Part shown: in pieces, positions 44,702-55,159 of the stretch | How the letters are laid out: every line of letters begins with the position of its first letter | Position numbering within the stretch: position 1 is the stretch's first letter | NCBI RefSeq assembly: GCF_001281485.1 | Contig: NZ_CP012669.1 | Coordinates: forward strand, 496,001-560,000 | DNA length: 64,000 bases | Direction of reading: 5' to 3' | From: Altererythrobacter epoxidivorans | GTDB lineage: Bacteria; Pseudomonadota; Alphaproteobacteria; Sphingomonadales; Sphingomonadaceae | Position numbers and translations under genes: made by a program | Notes under the pieces: model-generated | What the model saw: the letters and a program-made list of their open reading frames with translations, nothing else | Databases searched by the model: none | What the model was told of the DNA's origin: nothing

Positions 44702-45183
44702 AATGCGCTGCCAGCCAGCGCATCGATCGCGCCCTGCAGGATGACGGCAGCCGCGTGGCTGTCGATCTTTTCGGCGCGCTTCGCCCGGCTCATGTCCTGC
44801 CCGATCATTGCTGCTTCCGCGCTCTGCGTAGACCAGCGTTCGTCCCACAGCAGGACGGGCAGGACAAATGCCTCGGCGAGGTTGCGGGCATAGGCACGGC
44901 TCGCCTGGCACCGCGGTCCCTCGCTGCCGTCCATGTTGCGGGGCAATCCGATGACGACGCCGGCCAAGCTGCGCTCTTCGATCAGCTTGCCCAGCACTTC
45001 ACGATCGCGACCCCATTTGCCGCGCGCAATGGTTTTGCCCGCAGTGGCAAAGCGCCAGCCTGCGTCGCACGTCGCAATTCCAACGGTCTTGGTGCCGAGA
45101 TCGATTCCGAGCAGAGCGCCACCATCAGGCAGACGCTCTGCGAAATCGATCTTGCTGTCGGTGACTATTCCGCCGCGTTCCAT
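44698..45183 (-). CDS. ruvX: Holliday junction resolvase-like RuvX (YqgF)
   Basis: A 161-residue RNase H-fold protein. LLGIDLGTKTVGIATCD holds the first catalytic Asp, VIGLPRNMDGSEG the second region, and LWDERWSTQSAE the third. YqgF proteins act in pre-16S rRNA 5' maturation or as resolvases. It is the last gene of the pyrE operon and overlaps the DUF3089 gene by 19 bases. Confidence 0.93.
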   Translation of the reverse strand: MERGGIVTDSKIDFAERLPDGGALLGIDLGTKTVGIATCDAGWRFATAGKTIARGKWGRDREVLGKLIEERSLAGVVIGLPRNMDGSEGPRCQASRAYARNLAEAFVLPVLLWDERWSTQSAEAAMIGQDMSRAKRAEKIDSHAAAVILQGAIDALAGSAF

Positions 45184-46325
45184 GCTGCCCTGCGCGCAGC
45201 GACATCGGCCTGCAGGTTCGACCAGAACAGCGGGATGTCGTAAACGTGGTAGTTATTGCCGGGCAGGACGTAATTGCCCATTTCCGGCGGTTCGCCGATC
45301 AGCAGGATGCCGCGGTCGTCGCACCGTGCGGGCGCCGCGCCGGGCACCAGCTTGCCGTTCGAAAGATCGCCATCGGGAACCAGCGCCCCGAGGTTGCGGT
45401 CAGCGGCAGCTTCGCCGCCGACGCGGCCGGTCAGCGGATTGGTGCACAGGATGTGGCTACCCGCGCGCGGTTGCCCGTCCAGCCCGGTCGTCCCTTCGAA
45501 CGCTTCGATCATGTCACTGGGGTCGGCCGGTTCGGCATAGGTCGACCAGCTCATGATGCAGCCGGTCTGGTTGGCCGAAGCGCAGGCCGGAAGGCCCAGT
45601 TCGGGCAGGTCGTGTTCGACCGAAATAGGCCAGCCGGCGGCATAGACCGCGACAAGACGGTCGGCGATCGGCGTTCCCTTGATTTCCTCGTCGAGCAAGC
45701 GAAGCAGGTGCAGCGAGCCCTGGCTGTGGCCGACCAGCACGACCGGTGTATCGTCCGAGATCGAAGCCTTGAACACTTCGAACGCCTGTTTGACATCGGC
45801 ATAGGCCGCATCGAGAGCCTTCTGGCCTTCGGGCTTGTCCGTCAGGAAAGCGCCCATCGTCGCTTGACGGTATTTGGGAGCCCAGATCTCGCTCGCCTTG
45901 TTGAACGGGCTCGCCATGCCGCGGACATAGATACGCGCAATACGCTCTGCCTCGGCATCGCCGGTCGGGGCGTTCCAGGCGCTACGGTTCACGTAGCTGG
46001 TGGGATGGATGAAGAAGACCGCGAAATTGCCGGGGGCCTGGTCGGCCGGTTGCGGCAGGACGCGGGACCCGTCGGCCATGGCGGGTTGCCAGCGCGCAGG
46101 ATCGTCGATGCCGATGCCCGGGCGCGAATACCACAGCGCCGGGTCCTGATATGCATTGTCGTCGAGCGGGCTCTGTTCGACGAATTCGGCGCTCGGCACG
46201 AAAGCGATCTCGGTCAGTTCGCGCGACCAGATGCGCAGGGCAATCAGCCCGGCGATGACCAGGACGATGATGATCGCGATCAGGTAGAGGAATTTACGCG
46301 CCAAGTTCTGCGGTCCTTTCGGCAT
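45165..46325 (-). CDS. DUF3089 alpha/beta hydrolase, membrane-anchored
   Basis: A 386-residue protein. One N-terminal membrane helix (IAIIIVLVIAGLIALRIW) is followed by a periplasmic alpha/beta-hydrolase domain. The nucleophile elbow is VLVGHSQGS, preceded by FFIHPTSYVNRS. The C-terminal HVYDIPLFWSNLQ is typical of DUF3089. The substrate is unknown. It sits between the AI-2E-type transporter and ruvX, overlapping both, in the same operon. Confidence 0.85.
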   Translation of the reverse strand: MPKGPQNLARKFLYLIAIIIVLVIAGLIALRIWSRELTEIAFVPSAEFVEQSPLDDNAYQDPALWYSRPGIGIDDPARWQPAMADGSRVLPQPADQAPGNFAVFFIHPTSYVNRSAWNAPTGDAEAERIARIYVRGMASPFNKASEIWAPKYRQATMGAFLTDKPEGQKALDAAYADVKQAFEVFKASISDDTPVVLVGHSQGSLHLLRLLDEEIKGTPIADRLVAVYAAGWPISVEHDLPELGLPACASANQTGCIMSWSTYAEPADPSDMIEAFEGTTGLDGQPRAGSHILCTNPLTGRVGGEAAADRNLGALVPDGDLSNGKLVPGAAPARCDDRGILLIGEPPEMGNYVLPGNNYHVYDIPLFWSNLQADVAARRAAWNAAE

Positions 46326-47385
46326 TGTCGCTTTCGTCGAACCGCGCTGCACGGCGCTCCAGCCCGACCTTGATCATGGCCAGCATCGGATCCGCCAGCG
46401 CAAGGCCCAGGATTCCGAACAGCACGCCGAAGATCAGCTGTGCAGACAGCACAAGAGCAGGGGCGAGGTCGACCGTCTTCTTCGCGATGAGCGGGATCAG
46501 GATATATCCGTCGAAGTTCTGGACGAGGAAATAGACGAAGATGGTATAGAGGCCCATCTCGGTCCCGCCCGAGAACCCGACCAGCACCATGAGCACGCCG
46601 GAAATCAGCGCGCCGATGTTGGGGATGAAGGCGAGCAGGCCGGTCAGCAGGCCGAGCAGGGCGGCCATCGGCACGCCGTAGAACATCAGCAATGCCCAGG
46701 TGAAAATACCTTCTGCGACCATTCCGACAAGGCGACCAGCCAGCAGCCTGCGCATGGTGTAAGCCTGGTGGCTGACCGTGTCGTAGAAGGCATCGCGGTG
46801 ACGCTCGGGCACGACCCATGCGACGCCGCGCTCGTAAAGATTCGGATCGAGCGCGAGATAGATGCCGATGATCATGATCAGCACCATCGTCGTGAGCCCG
46901 CCGAACAGGCCGCCGATCGCCTTGGTCACCGTGCCGACGCCGCTGGTCAGCGAACCTGCCACGCTCTTGAAATCGACAACGCTGATATCGAGCCCATTCG
47001 ACCTGAGATAGGCGAAGAGCTGCATGAGCTGTTTTTCGATGATCGACGGGAAGGCGGCTGCTTCGGAGGATATCGTCGCTCCGGCAAACATCACCAGCCA
47101 TGCGAAGAACGCGGTGGTCAGGATCAGGACGATCGCAACCCGCCAGGTACGGCCGATCTTCAATGCGCGGCCTAGCAGGCGCGCGCCCCCGTCGATCATG
47201 GCAGCAAAGACCAGTGCGCCGAAAATTACCAGCAGCGACTGCGCGAGGTAGATCACCAGCACGAACAGGCCGATCACCCCGGCCCAGATAGCCGCACGCG
47301 CCGCTTCGAACCTCAGGCGTTCATTGCCGATACGGGTAGGGCTGGCGCCCATCCGCCTGTCGGAATCGTGGTCAGTCTCGCTCAT
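46294..47385 (-). CDS. AI-2E family transporter (PerM-like)
   Basis: A 363-residue inner-membrane protein with about eight helices, the first at LFVLVIYLAQSLLVIFGALVF. FIPNIGALISGVLMV and DGYILIPLIAKKTVDLAPAL are family signatures. Members are permease-like, and AI-2 export is not shown for most. The start at MSETDHDS (47385) overlaps the lepB end by 14 bases. Confidence 0.9.
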   Translation of the reverse strand: MSETDHDSDRRMGASPTRIGNERLRFEAARAAIWAGVIGLFVLVIYLAQSLLVIFGALVFAAMIDGGARLLGRALKIGRTWRVAIVLILTTAFFAWLVMFAGATISSEAAAFPSIIEKQLMQLFAYLRSNGLDISVVDFKSVAGSLTSGVGTVTKAIGGLFGGLTTMVLIMIIGIYLALDPNLYERGVAWVVPERHRDAFYDTVSHQAYTMRRLLAGRLVGMVAEGIFTWALLMFYGVPMAALLGLLTGLLAFIPNIGALISGVLMVLVGFSGGTEMGLYTIFVYFLVQNFDGYILIPLIAKKTVDLAPALVLSAQLIFGVLFGILGLALADPMLAMIKVGLERRAARFDESDNAERTAELGA

Positions 47386-48268
47386 TGGTTGCGCCCCCTT
47401 CGGCAATTGCCGGGCGCAGAGTGGTCCAAGCGCGATCTCCGCGCAAGCTTGTGAACCAGCTCACCGGGTTCCAGGTCGTTGAACCGTCTAGGGAAAAGGT
47501 GATGAACTCGGCCCGTCCGCCAATGTTTTCGAGCGGTACGGGACCGCCCAAACCCTTTTCCCCGATGGAAGCGCGGCTGTCAGCAGAATGGTCGCGGTTA
47601 TCGCCCATCACGAAGACATGGCCAGCGGGAATCGTGATTTCCGGCATGTCGTCCAGATACTGGTCCATGTGATCGATGATCAGGTAGCTTGCCCCGTTGG
47701 GCAGTGTTTCGCGGTACGTCGGCGGCTCGTAATACTGGTCGCCATTTGCCTCGCGCACGCGGTACTGTTCGAACGCGGTGAGGCACGGCGCGCCCGAGCA
47801 ATCCAGCTCCGGCTCGAACGGGATCTTGACCGGCGGGACGATTTCCTGCGGCACGGCCTTGCCGTTGAGGATGATCTTGCCTTCGCGCACTTCGATCCGG
47901 TCGCCAGGCAGGCCGACGACACGCTTGATGTAATCCTCGTCCCGTTCCGGATGGACCGGGATCACGATATCGCCATATTCGGGCGTATCGGGCAGGATGC
48001 GCCAGTCCCCGCGCGGCAGGATGTGGAAGCTGGCAGAGGCCCACGACCAGCCATAGGGATATTTGCTCACCACCAGGCGGTCGCCGACATAAAGCGTCGG
48101 CATCATCGACGTCGAAGGGATATAGAACGGCTTGGCGACGAGGCTGTGAAACGCCAGCACGGCGAGCAGCATCCACAGCAACCCGCGCACTTCCGCGAGC
48201 CAGTTGACCTTTTCGTCGTCTTTTTTCTCAGTCGTGCTCAATTCGGGGGTGCCGCTTATGCTGTTCAC
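47372..48268 (-). CDS. lepB: signal peptidase I
   Basis: A 298-residue inner-membrane protease that removes Sec/Tat signal peptides. One N-terminal helix ([16 protein letters not shown]) precedes the catalytic Ser in PSTSMMPTL and the Lys in [12 protein letters not shown]. The family box [17 protein letters not shown] follows. It overlaps the acpS end (ATGA) and the transporter start. Confidence 0.97.
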   Translation of the reverse strand: MNSISGTPELSTTEKKDDEKVNWLAEVRGLLWMLLAVLAFHSLVAKPFYIPSTSMMPTLYVGDRLVVSKYPYGWSWASASFHILPRGDWRILPDTPEYGDIVIPVHPERDEDYIKRVVGLPGDRIEVREGKIILNGKAVPQEIVPPVKIPFEPELDCSGAPCLTAFEQYRVREANGDQYYEPPTYRETLPNGASYLIIDHMDQYLDDMPEITIPAGHVFVMGDNRDHSADSRASIGEKGLGGPVPLENIGGRAEFITFSLDGSTTWNPVSWFTSLRGDRAWTTLRPAIAEGGATNERD

Positions 48269-48666
48269 AGGGGGCGGGCCTCAATAATGATGTAGGCCTG
48301 TGCCCATGGATGGTCGTCGGTGAGGGTGAGATGAATGAGCGCCTCATGGCCATCCGGGGTCAATTCCGCAAGGCGAATTGCGGCCCCGCCTGACAGCGCC
48401 AGCGTGGGTGCGCCCGACGCGGCGTTGACGACGCCGATATCCTTCATGAAGACGCCACGCCGAAAGCCGGTGCCGACCGCCTTGCTGAATGCTTCCTTGG
48501 CCGCGAACCGCTTGGCGTAGGTGCCGGCGATGGTGAAGGGGCGTCGGCGCGCCTTCGCGATTTCGATTTCGGTGAAGACGCGATTTTCGAACCGTTCGCC
48601 GAACCGGTCGAGCGAGTTCTGTATACGCTCTATATTGCAGAGGTCGGAACCGAGGCCGATGATCAT
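48265..48666 (-). CDS. acpS: holo-ACP synthase
   Basis: A 133-residue 4'-phosphopantetheinyl transferase that activates acyl carrier protein. [14 protein letters not shown] holds the Mg-binding Asp, and [14 protein letters not shown] holds the catalytic Glu/Lys motif. It overlaps pdxJ at its start and lepB at its end, both as four-base ATGA junctions. Confidence 0.97.
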   Translation of the reverse strand: MIIGLGSDLCNIERIQNSLDRFGERFENRVFTEIEIAKARRRPFTIAGTYAKRFAAKEAFSKAVGTGFRRGVFMKDIGVVNAASGAPTLALSGGAAIRLAELTPDGHEALIHLTLTDDHPWAQAYIIIEARPL

Positions 48667-49418
48667 GACGGGGTCCCGCCCCGAGCTTCGTCCATCAGGT
48701 CGCGCATCCGGCGAACCGCGGCTTCGAGGCCCACGAACACAGCCTCGCCGACCAGGTAGTGGCCGATATTGAGTTCGGCGAGCTCGCGAATGGCGGCGAT
48801 GGGCTTGACGTTGTCATAGGTGAGGCCGTGGCCTGCATGGGGTTCGATCCCCATGTCCCGCGCCAGTCGCGACATATCGGCGATGCGCTGCAATTCGCGC
48901 GTTTCCCGCTCCTTGTCCCCGTCGAGCCCGGCATGGGCATATTCTCCGGTGTGAAACTCCACCACCGGTGCCGCCAGCTTTCGCGCGGCGTCGAGCTGGC
49001 GTTCGCTTGCCTCGATGAACAGGCTGACCCTGATCCCTTCGTCCGACAGGCGAGAGACGATCGGTGCCAGCTGGTTGTGCAGCCCGGCAGCGTCCAGCCC
49101 GCCCTCGGTCGTGCGTTCTTCGCGCTTTTCAGGGACGATGCACGCCGCGTGCGGTTTGTGCCGCAGCGCAATCGCGAGCATTTCTTCGGTCGCGGCCATC
49201 TCGAGGTTGAGCGGCAGGTCGGTTGCCGCCTGGATCCGGGCGAGATCCTCGTCCCTGATATGGCGCCGGTCCTCGCGCAGGTGGGCAGTAATGCCGTCAC
49301 CGCCGACAGCGGCGACGATTTCCGCCGCGCGCACCGGATCGGGATGGTCGCCGCCGCGCGCGTTGCGAATGGTCGCAACGTGATCGATATTGACCCCCAG
49401 ACGCAGGCGTTCGCTCAT
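48663..49418 (-). CDS. pdxJ: pyridoxine 5'-phosphate synthase
   Basis: A 251-residue TIM barrel that makes pyridoxine 5'-phosphate in the DXP-dependent vitamin B6 pathway. [31 protein letters not shown] and [14 protein letters not shown] are PdxJ signatures. The ATG at 49418 starts two bases before the end of pyrE's stop region and is the family start. The pdxJ-acpS-lepB order is common in Proteobacteria. Confidence 0.97.
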   Translation of the reverse strand: MSERLRLGVNIDHVATIRNARGGDHPDPVRAAEIVAAVGGDGITAHLREDRRHIRDEDLARIQAATDLPLNLEMAATEEMLAIALRHKPHAACIVPEKREERTTEGGLDAAGLHNQLAPIVSRLSDEGIRVSLFIEASERQLDAARKLAAPVVEFHTGEYAHAGLDGDKERETRELQRIADMSRLARDMGIEPHAGHGLTYDNVKPIAAIRELAELNIGHYLVGEAVFVGLEAAVRRMRDLMDEARGGTPS

Positions 49419-49419
49419 G

Positions 49420-49998
49420 TCAGCTGCGGCTGCCCGGCTTGGTGACGGGCACGGCTGCGAGGTCTGCCGGCACTTCGTCCTCGGCATAGCTGGGGAAATT
49501 GATGTCGATCAGGGGGAAGAACGGAACGCCGAGGTCCGCTTCGCCCATCGACCGGTCGATCAGCGCGACTTCGGCAACGACTTCACCGCCCTCGCGGCCG
49601 ACCGCATCGATCGCTTCGCGGCTAGACAGGCCGGTGGTGACCACGTCTTCGACCATCAGGACCTTTGCACCCGGTTCGAGCGCGAAACCGCGTCGAAGGT
49701 GGAAAACGCCGTCGGGCCGTTCCAGGAACATCGCATCCTTGCCCAGAGCGCGGCCCATCTCGTGCCCGATGATGAGACCGCCCATGGCTGGCGAGACAAC
49801 GACGTCGATCTGGCTGCGAATCTCGCGCGGGATCTTCTGGCAAAGGGCGCGGGCAAGGTTTCCGGCCCGTTCCGCATTCATCAATACGCGTGCGCACTGA
49901 AGGTAATGCGCGCTGTGGCGGCCGGAGGAGAGCTTGAAATGACCCTCGAGCAGGGCGCCACTGGCGCGGAACTCTGAGAGCACCTCTTCATCGGTCAT
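49420..49998 (-). CDS. pyrE: orotate phosphoribosyltransferase
   Basis: A 192-residue enzyme of pyrimidine synthesis that transfers PRPP's ribose phosphate to orotate. The PRPP-binding loop is [11 protein letters not shown], and FKLSSGRHS near the N-terminus is the orotate contact. I chose the ATG at 49998 ([10 protein letters not shown]). One at 50025 adds nine residues without a better ribosome binding site. It is the first gene of the seven-gene operon ending at ruvX. Confidence 0.95.
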   Translation of the reverse strand: MTDEEVLSEFRASGALLEGHFKLSSGRHSAHYLQCARVLMNAERAGNLARALCQKIPREIRSQIDVVVSPAMGGLIIGHEMGRALGKDAMFLERPDGVFHLRRGFALEPGAKVLMVEDVVTTGLSSREAIDAVGREGGEVVAEVALIDRSMGEADLGVPFFPLIDINFPSYAEDEVPADLAAVPVTKPGSRS

Positions 49999-50211
49999 GG
50001 TCTGGGATTTCCATTCATATTGCAAAAACTGATGCGATTGTCGGGTAACCGCGCAAAAATCTCCCTAGAAGCGCTTGAGGCCGTGAGCAAGCGCGCCTAT
50101 AGGGCGCCCCAAACCCGGGCCATGTGCTAGGGTGTGGAAGGTTGCCTTGCGCAATTCCGTTCGGGGATGCAAAGGGCACGGGACATAAACGAAGCGGAAA
50201 GCGTCAGACTG

Positions 50212-51213
50212 ATGATTCTGGGTCATACCCTCAAGCGGGCACATTATCTCTTCGCCACGATTGCAGTCGCAATTCTTGCGGCATTTGCACCGAAATTCGC
50301 GCTGGCACAGGATGCCGCCGAAGGTGCAGCGACCGATGGCGCAGCCGAAGCGGTTGCAGCGGCACCCGCCGCCATGGCACCGACGCCGGGCAAGGGCATG
50401 CCGGTCGATCGCGGGCTCGATGTCCAAACCCAGTTCTCGCCGATCGGCGACACCGCGCTGGGCCTGCACACCGGCCTCGTCTGGATCATGTTCGCCATCA
50501 GCATCTTCGTGCTGGGCCTGCTCATCTACGTGGTCGTGCGTTTCAACAAGCGCGCCAATCCGGTTCCTTCGAAGACTTCGCACAACACGCTGCTCGAAGT
50601 CGTCTGGACGCTCGTTCCGGTGCTGGTCCTGATCGGGATCGCACTGCCTTCAATCAGCCTGCTGGCAAAGCAGTATGAAACGCCGCCGGAAGACGCCGTG
50701 ACCGTCAAGGTGACCGGTTATCAGTGGTACTGGGGCTATAATTTCCCCGACAATGGCGACTTCGAAATCATTTCGAACATGCTGCCCGAAGCCGACGCAA
50801 TCGCGAATGGCGAACCTCCGCAGCTCGCTGTCGACAATCGCCTGGTCCTTCCGGTGAACACGCCGATCCGCCTGCAGACGACTGCGGCAGACGTCATCCA
50901 CTCGTTCGCAGTGCCTTCGCTCTGGTTCAAGCTGGACGCCGTACCGGGCCGCCTGAACGAAAAGCTGCTGACCATCAACGAGCCGGGCGTTTATTACGGC
51001 CAGTGTTCGGAACTGTGCGGCATCAAGCACGGCTTCATGCCGATCGCGATCGAGGCCCTGCCGCGCGACCAGTGGGAAGCTTGGGTCGTCGCACAGGGCG
51101 GCACCGTTGGCGGTGAAGAAACTGCCGAAGTTGAAGCTTCTGCCGACGATGCGGCTGCAGCAGGCGATGCCGAAGGTGTCGCAGCGGCCGCAGAAGCGGA
51201 AGCAGCAGAGTAA
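50212..51213 (+). CDS. ctaC: cytochrome c oxidase subunit II
   Basis: A 333-residue subunit that receives electrons from cytochrome c at CuA. A signal peptide ends near ALAQ. Two membrane helices follow, then VTGYQWYWGY and the CuA site GQCSELCGIKHGFM. Two low-complexity Ala/Glu-rich stretches are notable: one after the signal peptide and one of about 40 residues at the C-terminus. The ATG at 50212 gives the best signal peptide. GTG 50134 and ATG 50167 are alternatives. It leads the oxidase operon. Confidence 0.95.
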   Translation: MILGHTLKRAHYLFATIAVAILAAFAPKFALAQDAAEGAATDGAAEAVAAAPAAMAPTPGKGMPVDRGLDVQTQFSPIGDTALGLHTGLVWIMFAISIFVLGLLIYVVVRFNKRANPVPSKTSHNTLLEVVWTLVPVLVLIGIALPSISLLAKQYETPPEDAVTVKVTGYQWYWGYNFPDNGDFEIISNMLPEADAIANGEPPQLAVDNRLVLPVNTPIRLQTTAADVIHSFAVPSLWFKLDAVPGRLNEKLLTINEPGVYYGQCSELCGIKHGFMPIAIEALPRDQWEAWVVAQGGTVGGEETAEVEASADDAAAAGDAEGVAAAAEAEAAE

Positions 51214-51295
51214 GTTGACGGAGCGAGCGACGTTGCCCGCAGCGGCGCTCCCTGATATTAGCAATTACTGATATACGAAGCCGAGAGATCTAACG

Positions 51296-53005
51296 ATGGC
51301 CACTACCGCCGACCAATTCCAGGCTCACCATGACGATCATCACGATCATGCCGACCACAAGCCGGGCTTCTTCGCCCGTTGGTTCATGTCCACGAACCAC
51401 AAGGACATCGGCACGCTCTACCTGATTTTCGCGATCCTCGCGGGCATCATCGGTGGTGCGATTTCGGGCATCATGCGTGCCGAACTCGCGCAGCCAGGTA
51501 TCCAGATCCTCGGTTTCTGGGTCGACCTGCTGGGCGGCGACGGCACCTCGATGGACGCCAACTATCACATGTGGAACGTGTTCATTACCGCCCACGGCCT
51601 GATCATGGTGTTCTTCATGGTCATGCCTGCCATCATCGGCGGCTTCGGCAACTGGTTCGTTCCCCTGATGATCGGCGCGCCGGACATGGCGTTCCCGCGC
51701 ATGAACAACATCTCTTTCTGGCTGACCGTCGTCGGTTTCCTCAGCCTCCTGTTCTCGATGTTCGTCCCCGGCGGTGCCGGCGGTAACGGCGCGGGCGTGG
51801 GCTGGACCGTCTATGCGCCGCTTTCGACCTATGGTTCGACCGGTCCTGCCGTCGACTTCGCGATCTTCTCGCTCCACCTTGCAGGTGCGGGCTCGATCCT
51901 GGGTGCGACCAACTTCATCACCACCATCTTCAACATGCGTGCGCCGGGCATGACCCTGCACAAGATGCCGCTGTTCGTATGGTCGGTGCTGGTCACCGCA
52001 TTCCTGCTGCTGCTCGCGTTGCCGGTTCTTGCCGCCGCGATCACCATGCTGCTGACCGATCGTAACTTCGGCACGACCTTCTTCGATCCGTCGGGCGGTG
52101 GTGATCCGGTTCTCTACCAGCACCTGTTCTGGTTCTTCGGCCACCCCGAAGTGTACATCATGATCCTGCCCGGTTTCGGCATCGTCAGCCAGATCGTGGC
52201 GACCTTCAGCCGCAAGCCGGTGTTCGGCTACCTCGGCATGGCCTACGCCATGGTTGCGATCGGCGTCGTCGGCTTCATCGTGTGGGCGCACCACATGTAC
52301 ACCACCGGCCTCGACGTAAACACGAAGATGTACTTCACGGCCGCCACCATGGTCATCGCGGTTCCGACCGGCGTGAAGATCTTCAGCTGGATTGCCACGA
52401 TGTGGGGCGGTTCGATCGAGTTCAAGAGCCCGATGGTTTGGGCGCTGGGCTTCATCTTCCTCTTCACCGTCGGCGGCGTGACTGGCGTCTATCTCGCCAA
52501 CGGCGGCATCGACGACGTCGTGCACGACACCTACTTCGTCGTCGCGCACTTCCACTACGTGCTGTCGATGGGTGCTGTGTTCGCCCTGTTCGCCGGGTTC
52601 TACTACTGGTTCCCGAAGATGAGCGGCCGCATGCACAGCGAACTGCTGTCGCATCTCCACTTCTGGGGCTTCTTCATCGGCGTGAACGTGATCTTCTTCC
52701 CGCAGCACTTCCTGGGTCTCCAGGGCATGCCGCGCCGTTATCCGGACTACACCCCGGCCTACGAATACTGGAACCACATCAGCTCGCTCGGCTATTACAT
52801 CATGGCCGCTTCGATGCTGCTGTTCTTCGCCAACCTCGTCTATGCCTACACCGTCGGCAAGAAGGCTCCGGCGAACTACTGGGGCGAAGGTGCGACCACG
52901 CTGGAATGGACCCTGTCCAGCCCGCCGCCGTACCACCAGTACGAAACGCTTCCCGTGATCGAGGATCACCACGATTACCACGATCACCGTCCCGCCACGG
53001 CATAA
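51296..53005 (+). CDS. ctaD: cytochrome c oxidase subunit I
   Basis: The 569-residue catalytic subunit of an aa3-type oxidase. Heme a ligands are H100 (ITAHGLIM) and H420. H283 and Y287 (HPEVY) form the CuB cross-link. H332 and H333 are the other CuB ligands and H418 the heme a3 ligand. K361 marks the K channel, and E285 in HPEVY is A1-type. Both termini are His/Asp-rich ([12 protein letters not shown] and EDHHDYHDH), which is unusual. A terminator-like hairpin follows. Confidence 0.97.
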   Translation: MATTADQFQAHHDDHHDHADHKPGFFARWFMSTNHKDIGTLYLIFAILAGIIGGAISGIMRAELAQPGIQILGFWVDLLGGDGTSMDANYHMWNVFITAHGLIMVFFMVMPAIIGGFGNWFVPLMIGAPDMAFPRMNNISFWLTVVGFLSLLFSMFVPGGAGGNGAGVGWTVYAPLSTYGSTGPAVDFAIFSLHLAGAGSILGATNFITTIFNMRAPGMTLHKMPLFVWSVLVTAFLLLLALPVLAAAITMLLTDRNFGTTFFDPSGGGDPVLYQHLFWFFGHPEVYIMILPGFGIVSQIVATFSRKPVFGYLGMAYAMVAIGVVGFIVWAHHMYTTGLDVNTKMYFTAATMVIAVPTGVKIFSWIATMWGGSIEFKSPMVWALGFIFLFTVGGVTGVYLANGGIDDVVHDTYFVVAHFHYVLSMGAVFALFAGFYYWFPKMSGRMHSELLSHLHFWGFFIGVNVIFFPQHFLGLQGMPRRYPDYTPAYEYWNHISSLGYYIMAASMLLFFANLVYAYTVGKKAPANYWGEGATTLEWTLSSPPPYHQYETLPVIEDHHDYHDHRPATA

Positions 53006-53030
53006 GGCCGGGGACAGGACTGTCAGCTTC

Positions 53031-53057
53031 CGGCCGGCCCGCAAGGGTCGGCCGTTT
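53031..53057 (+). terminator. hairpin with T-run after ctaD
   Basis: A 10-base-pair stem (CGGCCGGCCC with GGGTCGGCCG, one G-U pair) closes a GCAA tetraloop and is followed by TTT. It lies 26 bases after the ctaD stop and 23 before the next gene. It may reduce read-through from subunits II/I into the assembly genes. Confidence 0.65.
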
Positions 53058-53079
53058 GCATTTGGAGACGAGGAAAACG

Positions 53080-54039
53080 ATGCCTGAGATGCGAATGATC
53101 GACACCGGCGAGGTTTCGCTGCGCTGCGCCATTGAGGGCGAAGGCCCGCTGGTCATCATGGTCCACGGCTTCCCGGAAAGCTGGTACAGCTGGCGGCACC
53201 AGATCGGGCCGGTGGCCGATGCTGGATTCACCGCCTGCGCCATCGATGTGCGCGGCTATGGCGGTTCGGACAAACCGACAGAGGTTGCCGATTACACGCT
53301 GGAGAAGATCGCAGGCGACCTCGTCGGGCTGAAGCAGTCCCTCCAGCCGGACAAGCCCGCTATTCTCGTGGGCCATGACTGGGGCGCGCCGATCGTCTGG
53401 AACACGGCGCTGACCCATCCGGAACATTTCCACGCCGTGGCCGGATTGTCCGTCCCCTTCGCAGGCGTGCCCAAGCGGCCGTTCACGGAGGTCTTCCGCG
53501 AACATTTCACCAGCCAAGGCAAGTTCTTCTACCAGGAATACTTCCAGGAACCGGGCGTGGCCGAAGCCGAGGCGGAGAAGGATCCGCGCGACTGGGTTCA
53601 CCGCATGATGTATTCGATCAGCGGCGACGTGCCGCCGGGCGCCTATTGGGAAAAGCCATACGGTGCGACCTTCCTCGAAGGACTGCCCGATCCGCAGCCG
53701 GTCGACTGGCTGACCGAAGAGGACCTCGATTTCTACGAAGGCGAATTCAAGGCTTCGGGATTTCGCGGGCCGCTCAACCGCTATCGCAATCACGAGCGCG
53801 ATTTCGAATGGCTTCAGGGCTGGAAGGACAAGCGCATCGAACAGCCTTCGCTGTTCATCGGCGGTTCGCGCGACCCTGCGACCTTTCTTTTCGGCGGCGT
53901 GACCGATCCGGTTGGGATGATGCGCATGTCGGCGCCCAAGGTCGAAGGGCACATCCTCGACGGCGTGGGCCACTGGACGCAGCAGGAACGGCCAGAAGAG
54001 GTCAACCGCCTTCTGATCGACTGGCTCCAGCGCCTCTGA
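53080..54039 (+). CDS. epoxide hydrolase-like alpha/beta hydrolase
   Basis: A 319-residue alpha/beta hydrolase. [14 protein letters not shown] is the oxyanion motif, GHDWGAP holds an Asp nucleophile as in epoxide hydrolases and dehalogenases, and HWTQQERP carries the final His. RGYGGSDKP is also typical. The ATG at 53080 has GAGG about seven bases upstream. It lies inside the oxidase gene cluster but has no evident part in oxidase assembly. The substrate is unknown. Confidence 0.85.
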   Translation: MPEMRMIDTGEVSLRCAIEGEGPLVIMVHGFPESWYSWRHQIGPVADAGFTACAIDVRGYGGSDKPTEVADYTLEKIAGDLVGLKQSLQPDKPAILVGHDWGAPIVWNTALTHPEHFHAVAGLSVPFAGVPKRPFTEVFREHFTSQGKFFYQEYFQEPGVAEAEAEKDPRDWVHRMMYSISGDVPPGAYWEKPYGATFLEGLPDPQPVDWLTEEDLDFYEGEFKASGFRGPLNRYRNHERDFEWLQGWKDKRIEQPSLFIGGSRDPATFLFGGVTDPVGMMRMSAPKVEGHILDGVGHWTQQERPEEVNRLLIDWLQRL

Positions 54040-54115
54040 GAAAGGGGCCGATCGACAGGGCCCGAGTAAGGGGCTTTGCGCGAGGGCACCCAGCCTCTAT
54101 ATGCACGCCGATTCC

Positions 54116-55033
54116 ATGACACAGGCAACACCCATCCAGCTCCCGGCGGACTGGCGCGACTTCTACGCGCTGACAAAACCGCGCGTGATGAGCCTGGTGA
54201 TCTTTACCGGTCTGTGCGGCCTGCTCGCTGCGCCGGGTTCGATCCATCCCGTCATCGGTTTTGCGGCCATTCTCTGCATCGCGCTGGGCGCGGGCGGGGC
54301 GGCGGCGCTCAACCAGTGGTGGGAAGCGGATATCGACGCCGGGATGAAACGGACCAAGGCGCGTCCTCTGCCCGATGGTAGGATGAACCGCACCGATGCC
54401 CGCGATTTCGGCATCATGCTGTCGGCGACCTCGGTCGGGGTCATGGGCCTTGCCGTGGGCTGGCTCGCCGCGGCCATTCTCGCCCTGTCCATATTCTACT
54501 ATGCGGTCGTCTATACGATCTGGCTCAAGCCGCGCACGCCGCAGAACATCGTGATCGGCGGCGGGGCAGGGGCCTTTCCGCCGATGATCGGCTGGGTCGC
54601 GGTGACGGGCGATATCACCCTGATGCCGATCCTGCTGTTCACGATCATCTTCATGTGGACGCCGCCGCATTTCTGGGCGCTCGCGCTGTTCGTGAAGACC
54701 GATTACGCCAACGTCGGCATCCCCATGATGCCGGTGGTGAAGGGCGAACGGTCGACCCGCCGCCAGATCCTCGTCTATGCCCTGCTGTTGCTGCCGGTCG
54801 CCGCCGCGCCGTGGTTCATCGGTGGCACGGGCGCGCTATACGGCATCAGCGCGCTGGTCCTGTCGGGTGCATTCCTGCTGCTGTCGATCCCTGTCGCGAC
54901 CCGCACGGCGAGCGAAGGCGATGGCATGAAGCCTGAAAAGCGCCTGTTCGCCTTCAGCATCCTTTATCTCTTTGCGCTGTTCGCCCTGCTTGTGGCGGAC
55001 CGCCTTGCCGCCGCCCAAGGATTGATCCAATGA
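54116..55033 (+). CDS. ctaB: protoheme IX farnesyltransferase
   Basis: A 305-residue membrane prenyltransferase that converts protoheme to heme O, the precursor of heme A. The N-x3-D-x3-D signature is in [16 protein letters not shown], and the second loop in [10 protein letters not shown]. About nine membrane helices are visible. The start is uncertain: ATG 54101 adds five residues. It lies 76 bases after the hydrolase gene. Confidence 0.95.
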   Translation: MTQATPIQLPADWRDFYALTKPRVMSLVIFTGLCGLLAAPGSIHPVIGFAAILCIALGAGGAAALNQWWEADIDAGMKRTKARPLPDGRMNRTDARDFGIMLSATSVGVMGLAVGWLAAAILALSIFYYAVVYTIWLKPRTPQNIVIGGGAGAFPPMIGWVAVTGDITLMPILLFTIIFMWTPPHFWALALFVKTDYANVGIPMMPVVKGERSTRRQILVYALLLLPVAAAPWFIGGTGALYGISALVLSGAFLLLSIPVATRTASEGDGMKPEKRLFAFSILYLFALFALLVADRLAAAQGLIQ

Positions 55034-55155
55034 CCCCCGAAGAAGAAACCGCACTCAAGAAACGTCAGAAAAGCCGCAATCTCGTGCTTGGCGGCGTGTT
55101 GCTGTTCTTCGTCGTTTTGTTCTATGCCATCACCATCGTGAAGATGACGGACTAG
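55030..55155 (+). CDS. 41-residue single-helix membrane protein, CoxF-like
   Basis: A very short gene read from the ATG that overlaps the ctaB stop (ATGA). The product has a charged N-terminus ([16 protein letters not shown]) and one membrane helix ([20 protein letters not shown]). Small proteins of this kind lie between ctaB and ctaG in other alphaproteobacteria and are called CoxF or oxidase-associated small protein. Its position and topology fit. No catalytic role is known. Confidence 0.85.
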   Translation: MTPEEETALKKRQKSRNLVLGGVLLFFVVLFYAITIVKMTD

Positions 55156-55159
55156 GACG

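Noticed and set aside
51290..53044. 584-codon minus-strand open frame opposite ctaD
   Set aside because: The His/Asp/Arg-rich product only reflects the complement of a strongly biased real gene.
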